Assembly: GCF_048771995.1 (NCBI RefSeq)
Contig: NC_133027.1
Coordinates: 61,689,501 to 61,753,500 of the forward strand
Reading direction: 5' to 3'
From: Taeniopygia guttata
Taxonomy: Eukaryota > Chordata > Aves > Passeriformes > Estrildidae
Length of the DNA: 64,000 bases
In this document: positions 54,519-64,000 of the stretch, one piece after another
Numbering within the stretch: position 1 is the first letter of the stretch
How the letters are laid out: each line of letters opens with the position of its first letter
Translations under genes and position numbers: made by a program
The notes under the pieces: generated by a model
Told to the model about the DNA's origin: nothing
The model's input: only the letters and a program-made list of their open reading frames with translations
Databases searched by the model: none

Positions 54519-55727
54519 CAACCGGGACTGGGCGGCAGAGCGCCCGCCTGGCTCAGTTCTGCCCTCCAGGTGTGTGGGAGAGGCTCGCCATCGCTTCCTG
54601 CCAGGCTGGGCGGCTCACAAGGCATTCCCGGCCATGGCACAAGCATCAGGGCTGCCCAGTGACACCGACTGCACATCCCACTGCCTTCAGTGTGCCGTGG
54701 GCAGCTCTCAAAGCACAAGAAGCACAGAGCACATCTTGCACTGCACTGCTCCAACCTCAATGACCAGTTCTGCTCTTCTCCTCCAGCCCAGCCAGCCTTG
54801 CCCCGCTGTGCTGCGGGCTGGCCAGGATGGGAACTGCCCCACGGCCTCCCCAGCCACGCCAGTCCCATGTCAAGATCTGCTGACTCTGTTACTCCTATTG
54901 GTGTGGCTTCTGCCAACTCACTGTATCTCATTTTCCATTGAGGCTTCTTGTACTTTAAGATTACTCGAGACATTAAACACTTAATTCAGTCTTACTTGGA
55001 ACTCTCCTTCAAACCATGCAAGTGAAAGTCAAGTCCTTTATTCACCAAGATCCCACCTAGAGAGTCACAGGGAGTGAGCTGGCAAAGGATTTGAGACAGT
55101 GCTGGAACGGAGGTGCTCCTACATGCAAATGAAGCATCCTTTTTGTTTGCTAAATGAAACACCTGCAACTGCTTACAATCAGAATTTTACTATTCTTCAC
55201 AATTAATACTGAGAAGCAATAGTAGTACCATCTTTCTGCTTTATATATGCTTTGCTGAATATATAAATAATTGCCACATAAGGTGAAGATATTCATTCCT
55301 AGTCCTAAAGAGGATGCAAACAGCTCTCCCAAACTCAGAGCTGATTAGGACTCTTTAAGTCATAGCTCATTACCAGGGGCAAACAAAAATGCTCACATGA
55401 AATTTAGTGTTCACACTCAACACTGTGAAATACTGAAATATTATCAATTTACTGAAGATTGTCGTAGTTGGTATCCTGGGATGTGCAAATACTTCCCAAG
55501 CTTCTTTGCCTTGACATGACATGTCAAGGACCACCATTCTAATGCACAGCATACTCAGTCTTCTGTCCCCTTTCCACTTCTAGAAAGCAAGCTGGCTTCC
55601 TTTCAGTTTTTCTTACATCCTCTGTGTCCTAATGCAAAAAATAGAACTTGAACAAATAACTATTGCTCTAAAAGCAGGATTCGGGCATGTAGCCTTCAGT
55701 TCGATAAGCAAAGTTAGCAGCTACTAT

Positions 55728-55752
55728 TTTAGAGACTATTTTAGTCTCTAAA
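55728..55752. repeat. Small inverted repeat (10-bp arms, 5-base loop)
   Basis: TTTAGAGACT and its reverse complement AGTCTCTAAA flank five bases, in intron 3 about 270 bases downstream of exon 3 in transcript direction. It is a weak potential hairpin. Confidence 0.7.
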
Positions 55753-56025
55753 TTAGAGCACTGTCTCTTTTGTGAGGTATCTAAAACATCTGTGCAAATA
55801 AACAGAAAGGAAAACAAAACTGTTCCTTCCCCCTAAACTGTCTCCTCCCACAGCATGCCATTTTTTTCAGATGTAAGAACACCTTCCCTGTTTGCAGACA
55901 TTCTGGTTAGTCATTCTACATGTGGTGAATGAATATGCAATTCTTAGGGCGAAGTAGTATAGAGATGCCATCCCAAGATGCATTACCCAAGGAAAAGTTT
56001 GAGAGGGATCATACTTGCTACTCAC

Positions 56026-56163
56026 ACTGTGCACGCCCAGAGCCTTCCAGATGGCAAAACTCAGCAATCCAACTCCGCACCATGCATAGAGTGAGCCCCA
56101 CCCTAGGGCTCGTAAGGCCAGTGATGAACCACTCTCTGGTAGTGCAGCTGTAGCAGTAATCCC
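56026..56163 (-). CDS. TMEM242: TMEM242 exon 3 (second membrane segment)
   Basis: This 138-bp exon is exactly 46 codons, phase 0 at both ends. It begins [14 protein letters not shown] and continues through [18 protein letters not shown] to [12 protein letters not shown]. This is the most conserved block of TMEM242 and differs from the human protein at only a few positions. The second membrane helix runs from about [10 protein letters not shown] to WKALGV. The acceptor TTTGTTTCTAG precedes 56163. The donor is AGT|GTGAGT at 56025, close to consensus. Reading on past the donor gives a non-conserved tail (about 66 codons from an internal methionine), which is intron and not an alternative protein end. 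Confidence 0.97.
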
Positions 56164-59100
56164 CTAGAAACAAAGGTAAAAAGTTTATGACAGAGTAAAC
56201 AATAATTGGGGGAAAAAATCCCTAGGAAAGTTGGTGATTTAGACTTTTTCCTGACCTGCACTAGTGTGGCCACAGAAAATCTTATGGCTGCCAATATACC
56301 TCAAGAGCCAATAAAGGCGCTCGACTAAGTGCCTTCCTACCAGGAACAGATTTCATAGTTGCCAGTGCCACCTGGGGATGACTTTCACTGCCCAGAAATA
56401 CCAGTCAGTTGTTCCATGGGCACAAGAATCCAACAATCAGTTATATCACCAGTCAAAATACAAAACTGAATCTAAACCAGTCACAAGCCTTTAGGCCAGA
56501 ACATAATCACTGCATGTCATTGATTTTGGTCCTTTTTCATGGGGGGCAACTGATAGACTATAGGTCTTCATCTGCAATTCTGGAACCTGCAAGAACACAA
56601 GCAGATTTCATCTGGACACGGAAAGATTACAGTGACCCAGGGACTAATTTAAGAGGGCTACAACTCTGAAGAAGCTCTGGAAGCTATTAGGGAAAATTCT
56701 ATAAAAGCAAACAACACTGAACTCATTCGCCTGCAGAGTTCACCAAGCAACAACACTAAAAATGCTGTGTGGTCTCCACACTTCTCAATTTTGCTAGAAA
56801 ACACCTACAAGAGTAGGTGGTTTTAACATGCTGCTGCCACAGAAGTTTGCCATGAGACATGTCCTGAAAACACAAGTACCTTGAAAATGCTATCACTTGG
56901 AAAAGCCACCTCAGGGCAAGAATGCAGCCTTGGCTATGATGGGGTCCCAACCATAAGGAAACCCCTCTGCCACAGCACATTAATGGACATTGCAGCTTCC
57001 AGGGGCACCAGGCACCTGCTGAGTGGTATCAATCCATGTGCACCCCACGCTCCCTGCTAGCCATCCATTCTCGGCTCACAATGCCCATGGTACTGCACCT
57101 ATTTGGTACAGCAAAACTTCACTGCAGCCACAGCGGCAGTGACACAGACAGAATTCTCTTGCTCACAGTGGCAACTGCCATTCAGAGGATTTTTTTCCCC
57201 TCCAAAGGATCACTGTTCAGTTGTTCACATGCAAACATAGATTTCAGATGCTAATTGTTATAGACTGGCATTTATAGTCCTTACACAACTCAACAGTTCT
57301 ACTTAACTGGGTATCTTGGAAAAAAAACAACTAAATATTGCTCAGGGGTAACATAAATGAGATTGCACATAAAATTACAAAAAATTATTTCATTTATAGT
57401 CTAAAATACTGAAAAGCTAAATTAATCCATGTGGAAGGATCAAAAATACTTTTCTCCAAAACATGCCAAATAACTGGTGGGTTTTTCTTCTCATCACTAA
57501 ATGTGGGGGAAAAATATTTTGTATTCTTGCTTTATAATTTTTAACTTCTTTTAAAATACTTTCTTCCAAACATACTTAATGTCTACCACTATGGTCAGTC
57601 AAACAGCACAAGTAGTTTTTCTCCTCTTGGCTTTGTATTTATTGAAATGTTAAAATGATCCTTAGACAGTCCTCAGTATTGACACTCTCCCTTGGGATTC
57701 AGCTGTAGGCTCAGCTACCCAAGGACAAATATGCACTAGGAAAGGTCACAAGCAAAATGTATCTTGATCCTTATTTATTCCAATTTGGACATCCCAAAGT
57801 GGAAGCTGTTAACAAAAACAACACTGTAAGCAAACACACACAAACAGCAGAGATCTCTAGTCACACTATAATATCAGGTCCTATTATCTCCTTACCACAG
57901 ATAATGAACTATTATAACTCCTTCAGTAGAGACTGCTCTGAGTATTGAAATGCTGATTACTTTTGACATTTTTCCTGCTTCCATAGTCTAACCATGTATA
58001 ACAACACTGAGAAAAAATGGTCCCATTTGGAAGATGGGAAATGAATGGACAAAAATATCCTCTACACAGAATCTTTAAATAGGAGTCATTATCTGTGAAA
58101 ATTGCTGGGAAAAAACCCAACCAACTACTATTTAAATGCTTGATTGTCCCAAAAAAATAGTGTTAAGTGGAAACAACTGATCTGGTTTTACTGACTGCAG
58201 TCAAACAGGGTTCAGTCACAGGCTGATTCCTCAAGGTACTTAAGCAGACAGATAAGGGTTTCTGAAAACAGGACAGTTGGTTAAATGATTATCAGATACA
58301 GTGTTCAGAGCATCAAGAAAGCTGATTAATGAAATGCTAAAAAATTTAAAAAGGACATGGAAGAAAAACATGACACCAACAAAAAAATTTTTAAGAGAAT
58401 TGAATTTTATTCGCTAACTTGTTATTCAATGTTCAAATTATTTTCTCATCACTACTCTTATGTATTTTTGAAAAAAAAATCTTTAATTAAAAAAATGAGC
58501 TTTTAAACAATATTGAGTGTTTCCAGAATTAACGGGTTTGTTTTCCAAATATATGCTGTTTTTTTCCTTTAGTTGATTGTTGTTGTTTTGTTTTCCTCTG
58601 GAAGATATAAACAGGAAGTGGGAGAAGGAAAAAAAAATCATTGCTTTTTTTATTCAGACACAGGCCTTGATTGTGTAACTGCCCCTTTTGTGTGCAGAGC
58701 ATGTCTAAAAGGAAGCAGTGCCTAAAATAAAGTGTGTTCAACTGTTTTGGTTGATTGTATTGAGTGTGTTCACTCTTTTGTGTTACCTAATCCACTGTGA
58801 AATTAAACACCTGGATAATTGCTGGTAAAACTGGACATTTCTCAAAAGGAGGCTGCTGCAGCTGAGCATATAAGTTTAATCAAAAAAACCCATCAATTAA
58901 CCAGGAGCATATTACCAACCCAATAACATATGTATTAGTGGCTTCACTGGAACAGGAATAAAATGCCAGAAAACTGAAGGCTTGGTAGAATTAATTCTTT
59001 CAACACCAGTGCTGGCTGATGTTGGCTTAAAGTACCTGTCAAAATATGGTCTCACCTTAACATGGATAAAAATAATATTTAGGCATTGAACATCTAAAAA

Positions 59101-60711
59101 AGGTGAAATCTCCTATAGTTAATTATACATGATGTATTATTAAGAGTTACTTGCAGTAACTAACTACAAATTTAAGAATGCTAATGCAAAACCTCACTGG
59201 TACCTTGCAGAGCTTCTGTAGAGAGTTAAGCCATTCTCAAAGTCTAGTCTTTCATTTTTTAAACTGCTCACTGACAAGTACCTTAAAAAAAAAAGTATCT
59301 TTCTACACTCTGGAGTATTGAAGTTGAGGGGCCCATGAAATCAGATTTTTGCTAGCAAACTGTTGTAATTCTTTTGCACAAATAGCAGAAGATACAGTTT
59401 TCAGTAAAGATCGAAATTATATATATCACTTGATGACATTTCTAACATATATATTCTCAGATGTCAATGCAATGTCACTCTTGATAAATTTCACACTGAT
59501 ACCAGGACAGCTCAGACACCCAGGAATATATGCAAGCTGTAAAAAATGCAGTGCTCAAGAGAAAGGAAGTTAAAAAAAAAAAGATGGTAAAAAAGCAGAC
59601 AATTTCCTTATTGCAATGTATTTCCACAGCCTGTGAAATAACTTCTCATGAAGTTTTCTATTTTGTCTATTTCAAAAAAGAAACTTATGCTTATTGTTTC
59701 TGTAAAGGCAATGGATAAGTTATGAGGAAAGTAGGAAAGCAAATGAAGGATCTCATGCTCTTTGACCAGAAAGAGAGATTATGAGAGTTCAGAAATGAAG
59801 GATCTGATATAAAGTACAATGGAAGAATTTTTTCTCTTGATATGCATTGAATTAACAGTAACACTGATATGTTATTGAATCATCATTTTTTAAATAAACA
59901 AAATTGATCAGTTCTTAAATCCCTAAGAACATCTGTAATATATGTTGCATTTTAAGAGCTTGGTGGAGATGAGATGGATCTATTTTAAGGATCTATTTTT
60001 TATGCTTTTGGCAATCACAAAGCATTAGTGAGGAAAAAAGCATCCTTCAATTAAACGTGCTGTGTTTCAAACTAATACACCAACACAGTATAATTGCTAG
60101 CTCTGCTTTGCAGTTCTTTTCTTCAACAGTGCACAGGTGGATCCAGTCAGTAATTTCATGAGCTCAGATTCATTCTGGCCATCAGGTTTCACAGTCCCCT
60201 AGTACTCATTCTCATCCTTCCCCTTACACAGTGGGATGGGAGTGGAGAGCTTTAATTTTGACTAAATGATTCCACTAACATATTCCACAGCTTGCAGCCT
60301 TTTACCTCCTCATTCCCATTCTTACTGCAGTCACCTAGCTTTGAGACTCACTGCAGCACTGAGACAGCACGGTGAACTGGATCCCTGAGGTGATGCAGGC
60401 TCATGTCTGAAGTGCGCTCACATCACAGAACTAAAAGACATCAGTAACTGTATTTCACTAACCAGAAGTATGATTCCAGCAAACAGCATAAGCATTATGT
60501 ATTTCAGCTAATCTCAAGTACTAAAGTATTCAGAGTATACAACTCTGAATCAATTTTAAAATTAATCCTACACCTGTATTGAATTCAATTAAATCTAGTG
60601 CTCTTATCATCAACTCTGCCAAGTTCCACGTATATCAGCATATCTATAAAGCATTCAACGCATTCTTATTTCCTGCATATGGCTATTGGAAAATGGCTTA
60701 AAAGAACAAAC
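56164..60711 (-). other. TMEM242 intron 2
   Basis: GT-AG intron of 4.5 kb, AT-rich, with short A- and T-runs. I found no coding exon, RNA gene or clear mobile element. Open frames here are short and without family resemblance. Confidence 0.85.
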
Positions 60712-60812
60712 CTTACTAAACCAGTCTGGGTTCTTCTTTTTTGTCATTGCAAGTGTAGTGCCAAAACCTGCTATCATTCCTGCTGTAGCAACAGTACCTA
60801 GAAAAATTCCAC
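60712..60812 (-). CDS. TMEM242: TMEM242 exon 2 (first membrane segment)
   Basis: This 101-bp exon, joined after AAA-G of exon 1, reads [20 protein letters not shown] and then [14 protein letters not shown], 34 residues in all. It contains the first predicted membrane helix (about the first 23 residues, rich in Gly/Ala/Ile/Leu) followed by a basic KKK turn and the conserved PDWF/PEWF motif. The acceptor is TTTCTTGGCAG, just before 60812. The donor is AAG|GTTTGT at 60711, leaving phase 0. The match to the family is nearly continuous (human has [13 protein letters not shown], then KKKSPEWFNK), so the assignment is secure although the exon is too short to be found as a long open frame. Confidence 0.95.
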
Positions 60813-62630
60813 CTGCCAAGAAAAATTGAAGAAATAAAAATCAAGACTTTGTTACTTAAGGGGAAGGAAAAAACCAACCTACCTATTTAGAAAATAAAAC
60901 CTGAAAATATAAGATCTGTTAGCACATGCAAAAGGGAAAGGCACAGTTGTCTATACTTTTTATGCTAACTCAGTATGACAAAATAGCAAAACAAAGAATA
61001 GTTCTATTAAACAGGTAATTTTGAAAATAATGGCATGTGTATGTATTTTCAAGCCACACACAAAAATTCAAATCCCAGGATGCTTTTTTTGCAGTACTTT
61101 GACATTCCACTCATTCCACAGTCAGCCTACTAGAATCATCTTGTTCTATGGCGATGTCTCACCTTTCCCTAAATGGGAAATGTAATTGGTTTTGTTGCAC
61201 CACTTGTGATTTCAAATGGCAACTACCAATTCCTCTGAACACCATTACATAAGCAACACTTGTTCTCCAGCTTTATGTTTTAATGCTCTATTTAAAATTA
61301 AAAAAAAAAAAACAAAACCAAAAAAAACCCTGAATTCTTTTCATTTAAAAAGGAAAGAAAATTACACTAGTAAAAGCTATCCCAAGAAAGAAAGCATCCC
61401 TTGCTTTTCAGTCTTTTCAGTGTTTCCAAAGTCACTTGAGGTACCTTGATCCTTTCTAGCTCTTGCACCAAAGGCACATTAGCCATACCTGCCCACTTTT
61501 AAGAAAAAGGCTCGTTATTAAGACTTAACTGCACTGTAGAAACCAACCTGATCCATATTAAAATTTTAAAATTCCAGGGGTTTACATGTTCTTCCTTTGC
61601 AGGTATTGATACGCAGCCTGTTTCCCCTTTCCTAACACCAGTTAGGTAATTTTAAAAAGGTCTGAACAGGAAGTAAGCAAAAATACAGTTAAGTTAGGTC
61701 TCACTTTTTAGAAAGTTATTGATCTGATTAGTGCGATGAGGAAGTTTCCTGTACTCTTGTCAGCAAAATCTGTAAGGTACCTCCTCTGCCCGGGAGCAAA
61801 GACTTCGCACCATGGCCGAATTATGTAGCCCACTAAGTTTTACATTTCCAGGTCTGTAACCAACATTTCCGCAGTTTCAGACACAGTAATTATTAACAGC
61901 GGCGGTACGTGCATCCTCCGGACGGGGCTGCCCGGGATGTCCCGGCCGGCGGCGCTGGGACGGGGCCGCCCGAGCCCTGGCCTCCGCTCCGCCGGGGGGC
62001 GCGGGGAGAGCGAGCAGACACCGGGAGCAGCCCGGAGTTAGGGATACAAATCACAATAGTATATAAACATAAAGCCGCACAGCGCCGCCAACCCGCCGTG
62101 CGCCCGCTGCCCTGCAGGTGTGTGCGGCTGCGGAGACCGGCTCTGCCCTGGCCGCGGTTCTCCCGGCTCGGATCCAGCCCGGGACGCCGGCTCCTTCCCT
62201 TAGGGAATCCGCAGCGCTGCCTGGAGCCCGCAGGAGCCGCCTCTTGCCGAGGCTCCTGTCCCCGCGGGCCCGGCAATGCCGAGCGCAGGCCCCTCAGGGC
62301 TGCGCTCCCTCGCGGGCAGGAGGCGGCTCCGCGCCGCGCCCGTGCCGCCCGGCTGCCCGGGCCCGCTGCCGAAGGGTGACCGCCGCCGCCGCTGCCAAAG
62401 GCGAGGGAAAGGGCGGCCGGCGCTGCAGGGGCTTCCTTGCTGTGTCCAGAAGCCTCAGCGAGGCCATTCCCAAACGTCTCGCCTTCTCCCCAGGAGCGGG
62501 AGAGAGGGACAAGACCTGGGGCTACGGCAAGGGGAGCACGGTGGGGACAGTCTCGGGCCTGCCGCACACGCTGCTGCTCGTCCCTGACCCGTGCAAGGGA
62601 GGAGAGGAGAGGAAGGAAGGCTGTCTGCAC
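60813..62630 (-). other. TMEM242 intron 1
   Basis: GT-AG intron of 1.8 kb. The first 730 bases (62630-61900) belong to the CpG island. The rest is AT-rich and contains A-rich runs (for example near 61300-61327). No exon or recognisable repeat was seen in it. Confidence 0.85.
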
Positions 62631-62766
62631 CTTTGATTAAGAAGAGCTTGTCCTGGGATGCCGCAGAGCTCCCAGCCCCCCGGGGCAGGGACAGCCCACG
62701 CCCGGGGTCCAGCGGCGCTGCGGCCACGGCCCCGTCAGGGGCGGCCCCGCCGGCAGCCGCCCCCAT
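62631..62766 (-). CDS. TMEM242: TMEM242 exon 1 (start codon to split codon)
   Basis: First coding exon of transmembrane protein 242. The family is known as a mitochondrial inner-membrane factor that, with TMEM70, helps assemble the c-ring of ATP synthase and contacts complex I assembly factors. The ATG at 62766-62764 has a good context (GGGCC before, G after). The exon encodes 45 residues plus one base of a glycine codon. It opens with an Ala/Gly/Pro-rich stretch (MGAAAGGAAPDG) and ends in DKLFLIK-G, matching the conserved DRLFLVKG of mammals. The donor at 62630 is GTGCAG, a weak but legal GT site. The N-terminus is about 16 residues longer than the human one as I remember it. The frame stays open upstream to a methionine at 62901, so a longer start cannot be excluded, but 62766 is preferred for its context and its distance to the conserved part. 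Confidence 0.9.
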
Positions 62767-62905
62767 GGCCCAGGGCACGCAAGAGGAGGAGGAGGAGGAG
62801 GAGGAAAGGTACTCACAACCCGGAAGGAAAGCGAGCTGGGCTGGCACACGCAGCCGCCTTTCCTCCTCCTTCCCTTCCGCGGCCGCGCAGGCGGGCGGCA
62901 TCCAG
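62767..62905 (-). promoter_or_regulatory. TMEM242: TMEM242 5' UTR / core promoter with ETS-like sites and CTC repeat
   Basis: Just upstream of the ATG is a pyrimidine tract with a (CTC)n repeat (plus-strand GAG repeat, 62782-62806). An ETS core CCGGAAG lies on the plus strand at 62820-62826, and a second GCGGAAGG core lies on the minus strand near 62875-62882. ETS/GABP sites are common in TATA-less promoters of nuclear mitochondrial genes. No TATA box is visible. The transcription start is not determined. Confidence 0.5.
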
Positions 62906-62960
62906 CGGCATCACCCTTAGGAGGCGTTCTGCGTCCCGACAGCCCAAATCGCGCAGAGGG

Positions 62961-64000
62961 AAAATCGGGAAAAGTTGTCAAAGCCTTTTTTAAATCGAGT
63001 CTTTTTTAGCAGGCTCATAAGGGTTTTGGCTTGGTTTTTTTTTTTGTTTGTTTGTTTTTAAAATGTCCTTGGGACATATCGCGTAGTGGACTTCAGCAAA
63101 TAAAACTGCAAGACACTCTTAATTCCCAGGAATTTTAGTAAGCTGTATCTTGATGAAGAGTGTTGCTTTAAAGTACGTATTTTCGTTCCAAATTGTCCTT
63201 CTTTTAAGTTATGTAAATAGTTTTTCACACTACAAGAACATACAATTAGGGTTTTTTCATCTCTGCGCCACCCTAATTCCATGATGATTATGAATTGATG
63301 TGGTACCTAATTTCATCACTTTATCAAACATTGTACTAAGTTAAGATTCAGTATAGACAGGTAAAGTGTATTTTTAGTTGTAATAATCAGTACTTCAACA
63401 GCAAACAATGAATGTAAATAAAAGTGTTTCTTCCCCAGCTTCCTTCTTTCTATCTTTTAACATATTTTATAGCATGTAACTAAGGGTCTAATTATAGGGA
63501 CTGGGTTGCTAGGCAAAAAATCAGTATTTTGGGAAACTTCCTGTTCATGATACTTCTAAAAACCTATTCAAAGCTGTTTCCTAATAGTCCATGTGCTGTA
63601 TAAATTAACAATACTTTACACAGAGAGCCCATCACTAACTCTTTTTTTCTAATTTGGATGTCAGGCAGATGACTCCTCCTCTCCTCTAGTCTTCTTTTTC
63701 CCATGAAAAAATGCCCCAAAATCCCACGTGTGCTTTGGAATAGAATTGGACTTTGCCACAAGTAATAAAAAAAAATCTCCTGGAAAAGCTTAGAGAAGGA
63801 CATCTTAGAAAAACTGCAGTGTGACAATGTGAAAAGAAGAAATTACTTTTTATATAAAGTACTTAAATTTATTAGAATGCATGAAACTAAAACTGGAGCA
63901 TGCATGTCATTTTGATTGTAATTGGTGTCAAGATCATCACTGCATCTGATAGAGGAATCCTTGAACTGTGAGGGAATTAAGTTATTGTGTCTGTTGTATT
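62961..64000. other. Upstream flank of TMEM242
   Basis: AT-rich sequence beyond the CpG island, with a T/GTTT simple run at about 63032-63058. No divergent gene, exon or mobile element was recognised. In mammals ZDHHC14 lies further out on this side, but none of it is visible here. Confidence 0.7.

Larger units (their letters stand above)
43593..56025 (-). other. TMEM242 intron 3
   Basis: GT-AG intron of 12.4 kb between the exon ending GVHS and the exon starting MKEF. It contains a CpG-rich block and minisatellite (53.85-54.52 kb), a CR1 3' tail (52.3 kb), an AT palindrome (50.35 kb), a 24-bp duplication (45.7 kb) and a 28-bp-offset duplication (46.4 kb). Otherwise it is AT-rich sequence in which I see nothing further. 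Confidence 0.88.
61900..62960. promoter_or_regulatory. CpG island over TMEM242 promoter, exon 1 and start of intron 1
   Basis: About 1 kb of very GC-rich, CpG-dense DNA in an otherwise AT-rich region. It begins abruptly near 61900 and ends near 62960. It covers the start of intron 1, exon 1 and the sequence upstream of the ATG. Its position on the 5' end of a housekeeping mitochondrial gene marks it as the promoter. The many long open frames on both strands here reflect GC richness (few stop codons) and show no recognisable domain. Confidence 0.85.

Noticed and set aside
53851..54984. Long overlapping open frames on both strands (377, 292, 253 and 208 codons)
   Set aside because: They lie on the minisatellite and its GC-rich flank. 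Their sequence is the 23-bp repeat read in shifting frames, with no domain or conserved start.
61893..62630. 245-codon minus-strand open frame beside exon 1
   Set aside because: It starts right after the exon 1 donor and lies in the CpG-rich part of intron 1. Stop codons are rare there by composition, and no family resemblance is seen.
61909..62993. Plus-strand open frames in the promoter CpG island (up to 172 codons)
   Set aside because: Compositional shadows of GC-rich promoter and exon 1 on the other strand, with no recognisable protein.
1..64000. CRISPR arrays, operons, phage or bacterial islands
   Set aside because: Nothing of the kind is visible. Spliced gene structure, CR1, SINE and LTR elements all point to a bird nuclear genome.

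Overview
The window looks like nuclear DNA from a bird, most likely a songbird (passerine). It is AT-rich, intron-rich vertebrate sequence. Its repeats are CR1 LINE fragments ending in the avian tail (ATTCTATGATTCTATG-like), a tRNA-Ile-headed SINE with a CR1 tail of the TguSINE1 kind known from passerines, and a solo ERV LTR. No bacterial genes, operons, CRISPR arrays, rRNA genes or functional tRNA genes were seen.

One protein-coding gene is supported: TMEM242 on the minus strand. I rebuilt it as four exons: 62766-62631, 60812-60712, 56163-56026 and 43592-43494. All splice sites are GT-AG, the phases are consistent, and the product is 157 residues, read from recognisable family motifs. Its start codon lies in a roughly 1 kb CpG-rich promoter region (about 61.9-62.96 kb). 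Its 3' UTR probably ends near 42.4-42.5 kb.

Layout. 1-42.4 kb is intergenic, with no gene I can support. It holds a broken CR1 (2.4-3.1 kb, plus), a 1.4 kb solo LTR with a perfect 5-bp target duplication (13.4-14.8 kb), an old antisense CR1 reverse-transcriptase relic (23.2-24.3 kb), a tRNA-Ile/CR1 SINE (28.3 kb), microsatellites and small tandem duplications. In mammals TMEM242 lies between ARID1B and ZDHHC14, so this part probably corresponds to the ARID1B side, but no exon confirms it. 42.4-62.8 kb is TMEM242. Its intron 3 carries a second CpG-rich block (53.85-54.07 kb) fused to a minisatellite of about 20 copies, a CR1 tail and an AT palindrome. 62.8-64 kb is the gene's upstream flank.

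The main things to check are the intronic CpG block plus minisatellite, the LTR with unusually long inverted ends, and the longer GC-rich N-terminus of TMEM242. I saw no convincing novel multi-gene system.
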